From the NCBI RefSeq assembly GCF_002632755.1, contig NZ_NJAK01000002.1, forward strand, positions 155,200 through 219,199: 64,000 nt of DNA, given 5' to 3'. Below, piece by piece: positions 39,771 to 49,605 of this stretch. Positions within the stretch are counted from its first letter, which is position 1, and every line of letters starts with the position of its first letter. A program made the position numbers and the translations under genes. The stretch is from Xenorhabdus ishibashii (GTDB lineage Bacteria > Pseudomonadota > Gammaproteobacteria > Enterobacterales > Enterobacteriaceae). The notes under the pieces were generated by a model. The model saw nothing but the letters and a program-made list of their open reading frames with translations. It did no database searches and was not told the origin of the DNA.

Positions 39771-40301
39771 TTAGTTATAGATAATAGTGAAATTAGCGAC
39801 TGCGTCACCTGCACCTGGAGTCACAGAATCAGCCGTTGCCATGTATTTGGCAATGAATTTCAATTCTTCTGCTTTTCTCTGTGAGAAATATTGAGGACGT
39901 GAATTTTTTGCTAGATCGATTGGGGTATGACTGTCATCTTCATAAAGTGCAATTGCGACACCTTTGGCAGCATCCTCTCCTCCATTACCGTTTAACGCTA
40001 AAAGTCCGCTGTTGTTTTTGTCCGGTTGGCCGTCAAATCTGACCTGAGCTTGTTTATAATCTTTCGGGCAGTCAGTCAATTTAATACTAAAACTGATAGC
40101 AGCAGAAGTACTATTTAACCCATTTAATGAACTTGAATTGATAGTGCCCATATTTACGGTTTGGTTAGCCGAATTTGAATCAATTTTACACGCAGTAGCA
40201 GTAATCTTGCCTGTAAATTTAATTTTCCCATCATTAGCATGGGTAGCGGACATAAATACAGATGAAACAAATAAAGTTGAAATAATTAACTTGGTTTTCA
40301 T
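39771..40301 (-). CDS. Type 1-like major fimbrial subunit
   Basis: A 176-residue pilin and first gene of the operon. The signal peptide ends at about THA-N. The mature part starts with a donor-strand segment and has the two disulfide cysteines (ITATACKID, KLTDCPKDYKQ). It ends AVANFTIIYN with the conserved penultimate tyrosine. It resembles FimA/MrpA-type pilins. Whether it corresponds to the Xenorhabdus MrxA pilin cannot be decided from sequence reading alone. Confidence 0.9.
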   Translation of the reverse strand: MKTKLIISTLFVSSVFMSATHANDGKIKFTGKITATACKIDSNSANQTVNMGTINSSSLNGLNSTSAAISFSIKLTDCPKDYKQAQVRFDGQPDKNNSGLLALNGNGGEDAAKGVAIALYEDDSHTPIDLAKNSRPQYFSQRKAEELKFIAKYMATADSVTPGAGDAVANFTIIYN

Positions 40302-40975
40302 TTCTTAATTCATCCTACTTCTGACGAACTTATTCGACAGAGAAACAGATTGTTGGGTTAATGTTAATGCCGTACATAAATACGGCAACGAAACGGTTTA
40401 CTTCTGATAAACAACGAAACACAACTTTTCATATTCCCTCATCAATAGATAAGGTGAAAAATATAGTAGCGATTAATTAACAAAGATCAAAATAATAACT
40501 TAACTAATCTCATAATTTGAAGTTTTCAGCTATTAGAAAAAGATTAATAGAATTGTTATGCATAACATAGTTTTTTTTCTGAACTTCAATGAGCTTTTAT
40601 TCTGTTTTATAAAATTAATTATTAATTACTGACATTTTGTAAAAATAAAAATGATGCAAAACACATAATACGTTTTAATTTTGCTTATTTGTTAAAAATT
40701 TAACCAAACATTATGTATTTATTATTTATTTGTAACGCAAAATCTATCTTTTAATTTTTATACCTAATTATTGTGATTATGTAAGATGTTATATCTATTT
40801 TTAAGGTAAATGAAAATGAATTACATTTGCGTAAAGTTAACTTTTAATTGATAAAATCTTTATGACTAATACCCTGACATAGTTCGGATTCTATATGTTT
40901 GAAGAATATTTCGATGTAAAAACAGAATTAATTCTTATGGATTGGCTTTTAAATGATCTGTTTTTATCCTTTTTT
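40302..40975. other. Gene-free AT-rich region upstream of the fimbrial operon
   Basis: About 670 bp of very AT-rich DNA without a supportable ORF. It probably holds the fimbrial promoter and nucleoid-protein (H-NS-like) binding DNA. I saw no inverted-repeat pair of the kind that bounds a phase-variable switch, and no recombinase gene beside it. Confidence 0.5.
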
Positions 40976-40991
40976 AGTTACAACATACTTA
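40976..40991. repeat. Direct repeat flanking the fimbrial operon, right copy
   Basis: AGTTACAACATACTTA, identical to 35233-35248 and also preceded by a CCTTTTTT stretch. The two copies are 5743 bp apart and enclose the four fimbrial genes. Confidence 0.7.
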
Positions 40992-41101
40992 ATTGCAAAC
41001 AAAAAAACAATCTGAAAAACGCAACCAAAACACTAAAATAAATTCCACCAAGAATGAATAACACGCAAAAGAAACGGTCAAACTATTACCACATTCAAAC
41101 A

Positions 41102-41132
41102 AAGCCCCACATAGATACAACTATGTAGGGCC
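41102..41132 (-). terminator. Terminator after the small secreted peptide gene
   Basis: On the minus strand, GGCCCTACATAG pairs with CTATGTGGGGC (one mismatch) around a 6-base loop and is followed by TTTG, about 35 bp after the stop of the gene at 41167. Confidence 0.6.
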
Positions 41133-41166
41133 TTATATGCTTTCTAGATTTATTGAAATTATTTTA

Positions 41167-41373
41167 TTAAATACACATACCTAACAGGAAAAGCGACCAC
41201 CATAATTTATCTGTACAATTTTTTATGCAATCTGTATTACCTTCACAAGCGTAAGCGTAGATAATATTGGGATTTAAGAATCCAATGTTTGCTTCTTGTG
41301 CATTTGCAATACCTACACTGAAACTAGAAAAGATAGCTAAAGTTATTGATAAGATTAAAATTATTCTTTTCAT
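41167..41373 (-). CDS. Small secreted cysteine-containing peptide
   Basis: A 68-residue product with a clear Sec signal peptide (about 1-25, ending IANAQ-E). The mature part is about 43 residues with four cysteines (CEGNTDC, NC, MC), enough for two disulfides, and a hydrophobic tail (WWSLFLLGMCI). I do not recognise the family. ATG follows a GGAAGGATAA ribosome site. A terminator lies just downstream, so it is probably monocistronic. Confidence 0.65.
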   Translation of the reverse strand: MKRIILILSITLAIFSSFSVGIANAQEANIGFLNPNIIYAYACEGNTDCIKNCTDKLWWSLFLLGMCI

Positions 41374-41666
41374 AATATTATCCTTCCAAAAGAATATAAA
41401 TTTTCTCTCAATCTCAAATTCCCTGTTTTTATAAATAGGTAACAGGCAATAGGGAGTAGTTATAGCAAATATTTTAAGTTAGTGGTTTATAAAGGATAAG
41501 AGTGGATTCTGATGCTCTGTTGGACAGTTTGGTTTGATATGTAGCTATACTTAGCGGCCTCATACTCCCACAATTAAAATATCAAATCAATATTTTTTAA
41601 GCCATGATTTTCGCCGGAAAAGCGATGACTGTCTTCACACCAAAGGTCAACAAACAATGGAACATT

Positions 41667-41688
41667 AAAAAACCGGCACAAAGGCCGG
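41667..41688 (-). terminator. Rho-independent terminator after ydgI
   Basis: On the minus strand CCGGC-CTTTGT-GCCGG is followed by TTTTTT, 39 bp beyond the ydgI stop. The rest of 41374-41726 shows no gene. Confidence 0.85.
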
Positions 41689-41726
41689 ATTCTTTGGAAT
41701 AGTTTAACTTTTTAAGATACAGCTAA

Positions 41727-43118
41727 TTAGTGCATTAATTGCCATGTAGACGGGAGCGCTATTAAAAACAAAACCACAATAGTTGATTTTTCTCTAATAG
41801 TTAATGGCGTTCTTTCCTGATTTTGTCTGCGTGCGTACAAAAAAACCAGCAATCCAGGAACGTATAGTACTACCGAAAGTAAAAGGTTCATGAGTCCCGA
41901 AGCATAAAGTAGCCATAACCCATAGGTACAAGAACCCAGAGCAATAAAGAGTAAAGCACGGCTACCACGTTGAAAGGCAACTTTCACTAAAAATGCACCG
42001 ACAAGAAAGTAGGGGACAAGGATCATCTCAGAAGCAATAGAAAGTAACGTGTTGTAATTACTGCTGCTTAACCAAATTAAGACCAAAGAGAGTTGAATAG
42101 CACCATTTGTGATCCAAAGTGATGATTCAGGTGCTTGTTTACTGTTTTGTTTTTTGAAGACTTTAGGGAATGAACCATGTAAGGAAGCGATAAATGGCAC
42201 TTCTGCTGCCATGATTGTCCAGCTTAGGTAAGCACCACAAACAGAGATGATCAAACCAGCAACAATCACAATTTCACCCGCTGAACCCATTAACCCGACC
42301 ATTAAAGTTGCCATAGAAGGATTACGCATAACCGCTAATTCAGGTCTGGTGACTAACCCTAATGAAAGCAGGGTGACCATCACATATACCCCTAATGCTG
42401 AAATCACAGCCAGTACAGTTGCGATACCAATATCCTTGCGTCTTCTGGCTCTGGCTGAAACAACAACTGCACCTTCAACACCGATAAAAACCCACAGTGT
42501 AATTAGCATCGTATCTTTAACTTGCTGCCAAACAGGAACGCCCATCTCAATGCCGCTGAAATCAAAAGAAAACACATCCGTTTTGAAAGCGATGACAGCT
42601 AAGATAATAAATAGGGCCAATGGTAATAATTTTGCCATTGTCGCTAGTAAATTAATTCCCGCAGCCGTTTGCACACCACGCAATACCAGCCAATGAACAA
42701 ACCAAAGTAAAATAGACTCACCGATTAACGATTGCCAAGTATTGCCATCACCAAAAATTATTGAGTGTTCGGTATCAGTGAAAAAACTTAACGCGGCAAA
42801 GACAATAACTAGGTAAGAAACATTGGCAATAATGGCACAGAACCAGTATCCCCATGCAGAACAAAATCCAACTAACTCCCCAAAACCCTCTCTTGCGTAA
42901 GTAAAAATACCGCTATCCAAATCAGGACGCAATCGTGAAAGTAAAAGTAAGGAAGTGGCTAAAAAGAGAATACCTATGCCTGTTATTCCCCAACCAATTA
43001 TTAATGCAGCGGGACTGCCTACTTGCGCCATGTTTTGCGGCAAACTGAATACGCCGGCACCGACCATAGAACTGAGTACCAGTGCGGTCAGAGACGTAAG
43101 GCCTAATTTCTTTTCCAA
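41727..43118 (-). CDS. ydgI: APC-family amino acid antiporter YdgI (ArcD-like)
   Basis: Inner-membrane transporter of the basic amino acid/polyamine antiporter group, annotated in relatives as a putative arginine/ornithine antiporter; the substrate has not been shown here. The 463-residue protein has about 12 membrane helices and the family opening SSMVGAGVFSLPQNMA, TLWVFIGVEGAVVVSARARR and CGAYLSWTIMAAEVPF. It follows ydgH in the same direction, as in E. coli. Confidence 0.9.
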   Translation of the reverse strand: MEKKLGLTSLTALVLSSMVGAGVFSLPQNMAQVGSPAALIIGWGITGIGILFLATSLLLLSRLRPDLDSGIFTYAREGFGELVGFCSAWGYWFCAIIANVSYLVIVFAALSFFTDTEHSIIFGDGNTWQSLIGESILLWFVHWLVLRGVQTAAGINLLATMAKLLPLALFIILAVIAFKTDVFSFDFSGIEMGVPVWQQVKDTMLITLWVFIGVEGAVVVSARARRRKDIGIATVLAVISALGVYVMVTLLSLGLVTRPELAVMRNPSMATLMVGLMGSAGEIVIVAGLIISVCGAYLSWTIMAAEVPFIASLHGSFPKVFKKQNSKQAPESSLWITNGAIQLSLVLIWLSSSNYNTLLSIASEMILVPYFLVGAFLVKVAFQRGSRALLFIALGSCTYGLWLLYASGLMNLLLSVVLYVPGLLVFLYARRQNQERTPLTIREKSTIVVLFLIALPSTWQLMH

Positions 43119-43320
43119 AGATACGTTCCTAAAAAAATATAATCGACACGATTAGCCAGAACATTAGTTCTGAATATCGAACAATATTGGATATTGATTG
43201 CATCCATGCGATGGATTGCAGAACCGTTTTAGTCGATAAATCCAAAAACAGGGCGATTCTACGGAGTGAAAGGATTGTATGCAATGGTTTATTATGCAAA
43301 AAAATATAAATTTTATGCAT

Positions 43321-43348
43321 AAAAGGCACAAGTATTCTTTGTGCCTTT
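43321..43348 (-). terminator. Rho-independent terminator after ydgH
   Basis: A 10-bp stem AAAGGCACAA / TTGTGCCTTT with a 7-base loop, 30 bp beyond the ydgH stop on the minus strand. Confidence 0.75.
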
Positions 43349-43377
43349 TCCAAGAATAGCTGAACTATAATGTATGA

Positions 43378-44331
43378 TTATTTGAATAAATCTGCACTGA
43401 TGGTAACGTTACCACCATTAGACTGCCATTCCCGTGTGATATGGTAGTATTTTGCGCCTTTCTCTGCTGCACGCTTAGCAACCTGATAAGAAACTTCAGG
43501 GGCGGTAGTGTAATAACCTGAAAAGGTGACGGAATCGAATGGAGCCATCAGAGCGGCGGATGCTTTATTCAACTCTTGAATTTTTGTGCCATCAGGTAAA
43601 GTTACAGTGTAACGACCGCTTTTTGATGACTGGGTTTCAAAAAATCGACCAACCACATTGCTTGTTGAAGTTGAAGAAGCAACACCTGGAATTTCGACTT
43701 TCTTAGCTTCCTCTCCACCTTGTGCCAGAGCCTGACGTCCTGCTTCAGAATCGGCTGGGATCACAGCTTCGTTAGACTGAACTTTACGTTTCGGCGCATC
43801 CTCTTTATAAACATATGCAGTGACTATTTGGTTTCCACCATTATTCGGTGCAATATCACGGACAATGAAGAATGATGCCGCATTTTTCTTTTTAGCCGCT
43901 TTGGCGATAGCTTCTTTCAGGTCAGGGTCAGTCGGGAAATAACCATTAACAGTTACAGTATCGAAAGGCTCTAAAGTAGTGGCTTCAGTTTTAGGTAACT
44001 CTTTGATGCCATGATAGATGCGATAGTTAGGAGTTTTATCTGCTTTTTCCGCATCTTTGTGGTATAAATCGGCGACAACACGCAAATTACCACGTCCATT
44101 AAGATCATCAAGACTCTGAATGTAAAAACTGTCAGCGCCTTTTTTATCTGCCTGACGAGAAACCGCATCCGCAGCTTCATAAATTGCATTAAAACGACCA
44201 GTAACTGAAATTCGCTCAAAGGGTTTAAGCTCAGCCGCTTGCTCTGGAGTTAATTCTTTAGCTGCATGTGCAGTGGTTATCGTGGTTAATGAGAACATCG
44301 CGGTAGCGATGATCGTTGTCTTCAGCTTCAT
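43378..44331 (-). CDS. ydgH: DUF1471 repeat periplasmic protein YdgH
   Basis: A 317-residue secreted protein with three DUF1471 (YhcN/YdgH) modules, roughly residues 30-95, 115-175 and 255-317, each built on F-D/E-x-(V/I)-x-V/F-x-G-x-(F/Y) followed by a YH/FYI-type strand. DUF1471 proteins are linked to stress and biofilm; the exact role is unknown. ATG at 44331 follows AAAGGA and gives a good signal peptide ending THA-A; an extension to 44436 is not supported. It is divergent from pntA as in E. coli. Confidence 0.92.
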   Translation of the reverse strand: MKLKTTIIATAMFSLTTITTAHAAKELTPEQAAELKPFERISVTGRFNAIYEAADAVSRQADKKGADSFYIQSLDDLNGRGNLRVVADLYHKDAEKADKTPNYRIYHGIKELPKTEATTLEPFDTVTVNGYFPTDPDLKEAIAKAAKKKNAASFFIVRDIAPNNGGNQIVTAYVYKEDAPKRKVQSNEAVIPADSEAGRQALAQGGEEAKKVEIPGVASSTSTSNVVGRFFETQSSKSGRYTVTLPDGTKIQELNKASAALMAPFDSVTFSGYYTTAPEVSYQVAKRAAEKGAKYYHITREWQSNGGNVTISADLFK

Positions 44332-44717
44332 AAAAAATCCTTTCGCCTTGCGCACTAAAATATTTATAACGTGCTGAACATTGTTATGCATCACATAGAA
44401 CGTAATTATTACATGTAATAATGCTAATTGTCGCAATAAATTATGCCTTCTAAAGAAACAGTTACTAGCTTTTAATATATGACACTAAGAATTTCACTAA
44501 TTGTAGTAATTTATACAATTTAACTAATTATTTACCTTAAAAGGTCATTTTGTTTTTCTGATTTTATGATAATTCGTTGACATTATTTTCATAAAGTTAC
44601 TATTTGGTATTCTATTGATAGGTTTTGCTGATAGCAGCAATAAAGTCAATCTAATCGTTAAATAGGCTTCAACAAGGTAATAATCAGCAATATTTCATTC
44701 TTAAAGAAGGAAACATT
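44332..44717. promoter_or_regulatory. Divergent ydgH/pntA promoter region
   Basis: 386 bp of AT-rich DNA between two divergent starts. No ORF, no clear operator and no stem-loop that I can name. Confidence 0.4.
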
Positions 44718-46253
44718 ATGCGTATTGGTGTACCAAAAGAGCGACTTTCCAATGAGGCTCGCGTTGCTGCCACACCATCAACGGTGGAGCAATTGCAGAA
44801 ATTGGGGTTTGACGTCACAGTTGAAACAGGAGCAGGGCAACTTGCTAGTTTTGATGATGTTGCTTATCAAAAAGCAGGAGCTGATATAGCGGAAATCCAC
44901 CAAGTCTGGCAATCAGATATCATTTTAAAGGTAAACGCCCCTGAAGATGATGAAATTGCTTTAATGAAAGAAGGTGCCACACTAATTAGTTTTATTTGGC
45001 CAGCACAAAATCCGGCATTAATAGAAAAATTAGCAGAACGCAAGGTAACTGTTCTTGCTATGGACGCAGTTCCACGAATTTCCCGCGCACAATCTTTAGA
45101 TGCTCTCAGTTCAATGGCAAATATTGCTGGTTATCGCGCTATTGTCGAATCCGCCCATGAATTTGGTCGTTTTTTCACAGGGCAAATTACAGCGGCAGGC
45201 AAAATACCACCAGCTAAGGTCATGATTATTGGCGCGGGGGTTGCCGGATTAGCGGCAATTGGCGCTGCCGGTAGCTTGGGTGCGATTGTCCGTGCTTTTG
45301 ATACACGACCGGAAGTCAAAGAACAAGTTCAAAGCATGGGAGCTGAATTCTTAGAATTGAATTTTAAAGAAGAAGCAGGCAGTGGTGACGGTTATGCAAA
45401 AGTAATGTCAGAAGCTTTTATCAAAGCAGAAATGGAACTGTTTGCTGCACAAGCAAAAGAAGTAGACATTATCGTTACAACAGCATTGATTCCGGGGAAG
45501 CCGGCACCACGACTTATCACAAAAGAGATGGTTGATTCCATGAAACCTGGTAGCGTGATTGTCGATTTGGCTGCCCAAAATGGCGGTAACTGTGAATATA
45601 CGCAAGCCGATAAGCTTGTCGTTACAGCAAATGGGGTGAAAATTATTGGCTATACCGATCTGCCCAGCCGATTGCCCACCCAATCATCACAACTCTATGG
45701 ATCAAACTTAGTCAATTTGCTGAAACTACTGTGCAAAGAAAAAAATGGAGAAATCATCATTGATTTTGATGATGTTGTTGTACGTGGCGTCACAGTCATT
45801 AAACAAGGTGAAATCACATGGCCAGCTCCACCTATCCAGGTTTCAGCGCAATCAATAACTACCAAGCCGACATCAGTAAAAAAAGAGGAGAAACCAGCAG
45901 AAAAGCCCAAATCTCCATGGCTGAAGTATGGAGCGCTCGCGCTAGTAATAATTTTGTATGGCTGGTTAGCACATGTTGCACCGAAAGAATTCTTATCTCA
46001 TTTTACTGTTTTTGCGTTGTCCTGTGTGGTGGGATATTACGTTGTCTGGAATGTCAGCCATTCGTTGCATACGCCATTAATGTCCGTCACCAACGCTATT
46101 TCAGGGATAATTGTAGTTGGTGCTGTACTGCAAATTGGTGAAGGGGGATGGGTAAGTTTCTTCTCATTTATTGCCGTGTTAATTGCCAGCATTAATATTT
46201 TCGGTGGCTTTACTGTCACTCAACGTATGCTGAAAATGTTTCGTAAAGGATAA
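44718..46253 (+). CDS. pntA: NAD(P) transhydrogenase subunit alpha
   Basis: Alpha subunit of the proton-translocating transhydrogenase that makes NADPH from NADH using the proton gradient. The 511-residue protein has the NAD-binding domain I ([38 protein letters not shown]), a Pro/Lys-rich linker at about residues 385-400 and four C-terminal membrane helices. It is followed after 12 bp by pntB. Confidence 0.97.
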   Translation: MRIGVPKERLSNEARVAATPSTVEQLQKLGFDVTVETGAGQLASFDDVAYQKAGADIAEIHQVWQSDIILKVNAPEDDEIALMKEGATLISFIWPAQNPALIEKLAERKVTVLAMDAVPRISRAQSLDALSSMANIAGYRAIVESAHEFGRFFTGQITAAGKIPPAKVMIIGAGVAGLAAIGAAGSLGAIVRAFDTRPEVKEQVQSMGAEFLELNFKEEAGSGDGYAKVMSEAFIKAEMELFAAQAKEVDIIVTTALIPGKPAPRLITKEMVDSMKPGSVIVDLAAQNGGNCEYTQADKLVVTANGVKIIGYTDLPSRLPTQSSQLYGSNLVNLLKLLCKEKNGEIIIDFDDVVVRGVTVIKQGEITWPAPPIQVSAQSITTKPTSVKKEEKPAEKPKSPWLKYGALALVIILYGWLAHVAPKEFLSHFTVFALSCVVGYYVVWNVSHSLHTPLMSVTNAISGIIVVGAVLQIGEGGWVSFFSFIAVLIASINIFGGFTVTQRMLKMFRKG

Positions 46254-46265
46254 GGGGTAAAACTT

Positions 46266-47669
46266 ATGTCGAACGGAGTAATATCGCACGGAATAGTGAC
46301 AGCAGCCTATATTGTTGCCGCCATTTTGTTCATTTGCAGCCTTGCCGGACTTTCCCGTCATGAAAGCGCCAGACGCGGTAACATTTTTGGTATCGTTGGT
46401 ATGGCGATTGCGCTGGTTGCCACAATCTTAGGGCCTGATACTGGCAAAATTGGCTGGATTATTTTAGCAATGGTCATCGGGGCAGTTATTGGTATTCGTC
46501 TTGCCAAAAAAGTGGAGATGACTGAAATGCCAGAATTGGTAGCTATCCTGCACAGTTTTGTCGGATTGGCGGCGGTTCTGGTTGGGTTCAATAGTTTTAT
46601 CACCCATGATAATTTTGCCAGCTCCATTATGGAAAACATTCATCTGACAGAAGTTTTCCTTGGGGTATTTATTGGTGCTGTAACTTTCACTGGCTCGGTT
46701 GTCGCATTTGGTAAATTACGTGGGAAAATCTCATCCAAGCCATTGATGCTGCCACATCGGCACAAACTTAATCTGGCAGCATTGGTTGTCTCCTTGATCT
46801 TAATGTTCACCTTTATCAAAACAGAAAGTGTTGGCTTGCAAGTCTTCACTTTACTGGTGATGACAGTTATCGCTCTCGCTTTTGGCTGGCATTTAGTGGC
46901 CTCGATTGGCGGGGCAGATATGCCGGTCGTTATTTCCATGCTGAACTCATATTCAGGCTGGGCGGCTGCGGCAGCCGGTTTCATGTTAAGTAATGACTTG
47001 TTGATCGTCACAGGCGCTTTAGTGGGTTCTTCGGGGGCAATCCTTTCTTATATTATGTGTAAGGCGATGAACCGTTCCTTTATCAGTGTCATTGCTGGCG
47101 GTTTCGGCACAGATGGGCATTCTTCAAGTGATGATCAAGAGCTGGGAGAATACCGAGAAACAATCGCGGAAGATGTCGCTGAACTGTTGAAAAATTCCAC
47201 TTCCGTTATCATTACTCCAGGCTACGGTATGGCAGTTGCTCAAGCGCAGTATCCTGTGCATGACATTACAGCGAAATTGCGTGAGAAGGGCATAAATGTT
47301 CGCTTTGGCATTCACCCTGTTGCGGGACGGTTGCCAGGTCATATGAACGTATTACTTGCTGAAGCTAAAGTTCCTTACGATATTGTCTTGGAAATGGATG
47401 AAATTAATGACGATTTTTCTGGAACGGATACGGTTTTAGTTATAGGAGCCAATGACACTGTAAACCCAGCCGCTCAGGAAGATCCTTCAAGCCCTATTGC
47501 TGGCATGCCTGTTTTGGAGGTTTGGAAAGCACAAAATGTCATCGTATTTAAACGTTCGATGAATACGGGATATGCCGGAGTACAAAATCCATTATTCTTT
47601 AAAGACAATACACAAATGTTGTTTGGTGATGCGAAAGAAAGTGTAGAATCCATCCTTCGGGCTTTATAA
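46266..47669 (+). CDS. pntB: NAD(P) transhydrogenase subunit beta
   Basis: Beta subunit carrying most of the proton channel and the NADP(H)-binding domain III. The 467-residue protein has about nine N-terminal membrane helices and a C-terminal nucleotide fold with the [10 protein letters not shown] motif and [18 protein letters not shown]. It is cotranscribed with pntA. Confidence 0.97.
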   Translation: MSNGVISHGIVTAAYIVAAILFICSLAGLSRHESARRGNIFGIVGMAIALVATILGPDTGKIGWIILAMVIGAVIGIRLAKKVEMTEMPELVAILHSFVGLAAVLVGFNSFITHDNFASSIMENIHLTEVFLGVFIGAVTFTGSVVAFGKLRGKISSKPLMLPHRHKLNLAALVVSLILMFTFIKTESVGLQVFTLLVMTVIALAFGWHLVASIGGADMPVVISMLNSYSGWAAAAAGFMLSNDLLIVTGALVGSSGAILSYIMCKAMNRSFISVIAGGFGTDGHSSSDDQELGEYRETIAEDVAELLKNSTSVIITPGYGMAVAQAQYPVHDITAKLREKGINVRFGIHPVAGRLPGHMNVLLAEAKVPYDIVLEMDEINDDFSGTDTVLVIGANDTVNPAAQEDPSSPIAGMPVLEVWKAQNVIVFKRSMNTGYAGVQNPLFFKDNTQMLFGDAKESVESILRAL

Positions 47670-47690
47670 CTCAAACCACCTCAAAATCCT

Positions 47691-47722
47691 AAGAGCTTCG
47701 GGTTATAACTCGAAGCTCTTTT
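47691..47722 (+). terminator. Rho-independent terminator after pntB
   Basis: A 10-bp perfect stem AAGAGCTTCG / CGAAGCTCTT with a 10-base loop, followed by TTCC, 22 bp after the pntB stop. Confidence 0.75.
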
Positions 47723-47823
47723 CCTTGATTGAAGTTGAAATGTAGGCGTTGGTGTATTTATTGCAGTTCTGTCGTATTAACGGGATATCCAAATAATAAT
47801 GAGTCCTTTCAAAGATTAAATAT

Positions 47824-48504
47824 CTACTTTTTAAAGTAAAGAGGTGGTAATTTGGATATATGATTGCTTGGTCCTTTTCTTACAGTACCATCGTCATTTA
47901 TAGTAATATCATTATAATGTTGATAAAAGGTTCTGCGGGGATATCCCTTTTCATATCTGAATGCGTTTTCTGAAAGGTTTTCAGCAGAGTATTTCCCTAA
48001 GCCAACTGTTTTTGCTTCCTCAAGCAGGAGAGGGTGGAAACCTTGATCTAACTCGTTGTTTTTGAGACGTCTTCCTTCTAGATTATGAAGAGCATGAAGC
48101 AGCTCATGAAATACAATACATGCATTTTCTCTTATCCTTTCGTTCTCTCGCATTTGATTATTTTGTCTAAGATTGCAATAAAAATCAGATCCCGTTCCCA
48201 GATAACTGTCAGCGTAATGATCTTTATGTGCTTTAACGCCTGTATCCTGGGTACTGAGATGAATAGATAACTTGAGCTGTTTACTTCTTAATGCTGCGTC
48301 GATACGCTGAAGCAACTGACGGCCTGTCAACGATGATTCTATTTCTTCCATTGCCTCATTAAGCCACTTCATTTGTTCATTATTATAGCTAACAAAAGAA
48401 ACACCTTGATTATTATAAAACCACTTCATCCTGAAGCTTTCTTGATGATGAATTTCATTCTCGTGCGGTTGCAATGATAATTTCAAAACAGTAGGACGTT
48501 GCAT
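47824..48504 (-). CDS. NleD-like (M91-type) zinc metalloprotease, putative effector/toxin
   Basis: A 226-residue protein with the zinc motif HELLH (residues 133-137) in the context VFHELLHALHNLEG. This is typical of the M91 family, whose founder NleD is a type III effector cleaving host MAP kinases. The N-terminus (MQRPTVLKLSL) is also NleD-like. No Sec signal peptide is seen, as expected for an injected or otherwise specially exported effector. AAGGAG precedes the ATG. No secretion-system gene lies nearby, so the delivery route is unknown. Family assignment is by motif and memory only. Confidence 0.72.
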   Translation of the reverse strand: MQRPTVLKLSLQPHENEIHHQESFRMKWFYNNQGVSFVSYNNEQMKWLNEAMEEIESSLTGRQLLQRIDAALRSKQLKLSIHLSTQDTGVKAHKDHYADSYLGTGSDFYCNLRQNNQMRENERIRENACIVFHELLHALHNLEGRRLKNNELDQGFHPLLLEEAKTVGLGKYSAENLSENAFRYEKGYPRRTFYQHYNDITINDDGTVRKGPSNHISKLPPLYFKK

Positions 48505-48751
48505 ATATATGTGTCTCCTTAACTACCCAAAATTCTGGGTGGATCGAAGTTTTATTTTATTTGATTGATTTTTAATATTTTTTATCCAATATTACAAAAG
48601 TATCAACTAGGATGTCATAGGTATGTAACTTTTACTTAGACCCAGTTCAAAAAAATTGGTGTGACCAAAAAATATTATCTCTGTTCGGCCATCAAAATCG
48701 TTTGGGTATCTGGTGTTACTCTGTGAATGGAGTTTTTTTATAAGAATTGAA

Positions 48752-48795
48752 ATGTAATGCGCTACATTCATATATTGAATGTAGCGCATATTACA
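48752..48795. repeat. Long imperfect inverted repeat inside the decayed peptide copy
   Basis: Arms at 48752-48770 and 48776-48795 pair almost completely (one 2-base bulge) around TATAT. It occupies the point where similarity to the intact neighbouring peptide gene stops, so it may mark an insertion or serve as a terminator. Confidence 0.55.
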
Positions 48796-48880
48796 TATAT
48801 TAACAAAAGCATCTTGAGGATTAACTACATACCTCAAATATACCAAAACACTATATGATTTCTCCTAAAAAAATAATTTC
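48780..48880 (-). pseudogene. Decayed tandem copy of the secreted peptide gene
   Basis: On the minus strand this stretch reads EKSYSVLVYLRYVVNPQDAFVN, clearly related to DKSHNGRVYLRYVINPYNSFAN in the intact gene at 48968-49249; the DNA is also alike over about 65 bases. Here the signal peptide is missing, a stop codon directly precedes the homologous part, and the reading after FVN diverges. The remaining DNA in 48505-48967 shows no gene. Confidence 0.65.
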
Positions 48881-48967
48881 TCCAATTCTGATACATTACT
48901 ATGATAATGATTTTTCTAAAGGGTTAATTTATTTTTATTCCTTCATAATAATCTTGACTTGTTATTT

Positions 48968-49249
48968 TTAGTTACCTTTATATTGAGCAGCCCAAGCTAC
49001 AGTTCCATTATATGAGCACTGGAATGAAGGACCTTGAAAATACCATTTAATTCCATCACTTGTAAATGTATTAGCAAAAGAATTATAAGGATTAATTACA
49101 TATCTCAAATATACTCGACCATTATGTGATTTATCCTGAGATGGGCATGTAGCAGCAAGTGCCGTAGTTCCTGCCGATGCAGTCCCAATTCCTCCGGTTA
49201 ATGCAATGCCTGCAACTAATGCCCCAACTGTCAATAATTTCTTAAACAT
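48968..49249 (-). CDS. Small Sec-secreted peptide, possible bacteriocin-like or signalling peptide
   Basis: A 93-residue product with a Sec signal peptide (about 1-26, MFKKLLTVGALVAGIALTGG and then TASA-G) and a mature part of 60-67 residues with two cysteines and aromatic-rich ends (GIKWYFQGPSFQC, VAWAAQYKGN). I do not recognise a family. ATG at 49249 is 7 bases from AGGAG, so it is preferred over ATG at 49255. It is divergent from a tripartite exporter operon and next to a decayed copy of itself. Secretion is well supported; activity is inference. Confidence 0.72.
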   Translation of the reverse strand: MFKKLLTVGALVAGIALTGGIGTASAGTTALAATCPSQDKSHNGRVYLRYVINPYNSFANTFTSDGIKWYFQGPSFQCSYNGTVAWAAQYKGN

Positions 49250-49605
49250 AAACATTCTCCTGTTATATTTTAGAATTTGCCATTTAAATATATTACTTAT
49301 AAAGTCTTATTTGATAACGCACGCTAAATCTAAATCACCACCTGGCGACATTGCAATTTCAAAATTTAGAAACTGATTGTATTTTTATATTCTGGATTAG
49401 AAATATAATATCTATTATCATAATTTATGATCAATAATTATTTGGCTATTATTTGCATGAGGGGAATAAATTATAGGCAATTGCAATGTCATACACAATA
49501 ACAATATTGATTTAATGCAATCTAATTATCCGCTTATTAATTAAGTTGAAAATTGGATCTATTTCATAAAGATAGATATTAAAGCAAGGGGATATTATAA
49601 AAATA
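49250..49605. promoter_or_regulatory. Divergent promoter region between peptide gene and exporter operon
   Basis: About 350 bp of AT-rich DNA with no ORF. It must carry the promoters for the secreted peptide (leftward) and the exporter operon (rightward). I see no recognisable operator. Confidence 0.4.

Noticed and set aside
40302..40975. Invertible (phase-variable) promoter for the fimbrial operon
   Set aside because: No inverted-repeat pair and no fim-type recombinase gene next to the operon. The only integrase lies about 14 kb away and is larger than FimB/MrpI.
42247..42696. A 149-codon plus-strand frame inside ydgI
   Set aside because: The Thr/Ala/Pro-rich composition is what results from reading hydrophobic membrane-helix codons antisense.
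43129..43353. A 74-codon minus-strand frame between ydgI and ydgH
   Set aside because: It contains the ydgH terminator hairpin, has no ribosome site and shows no family features.
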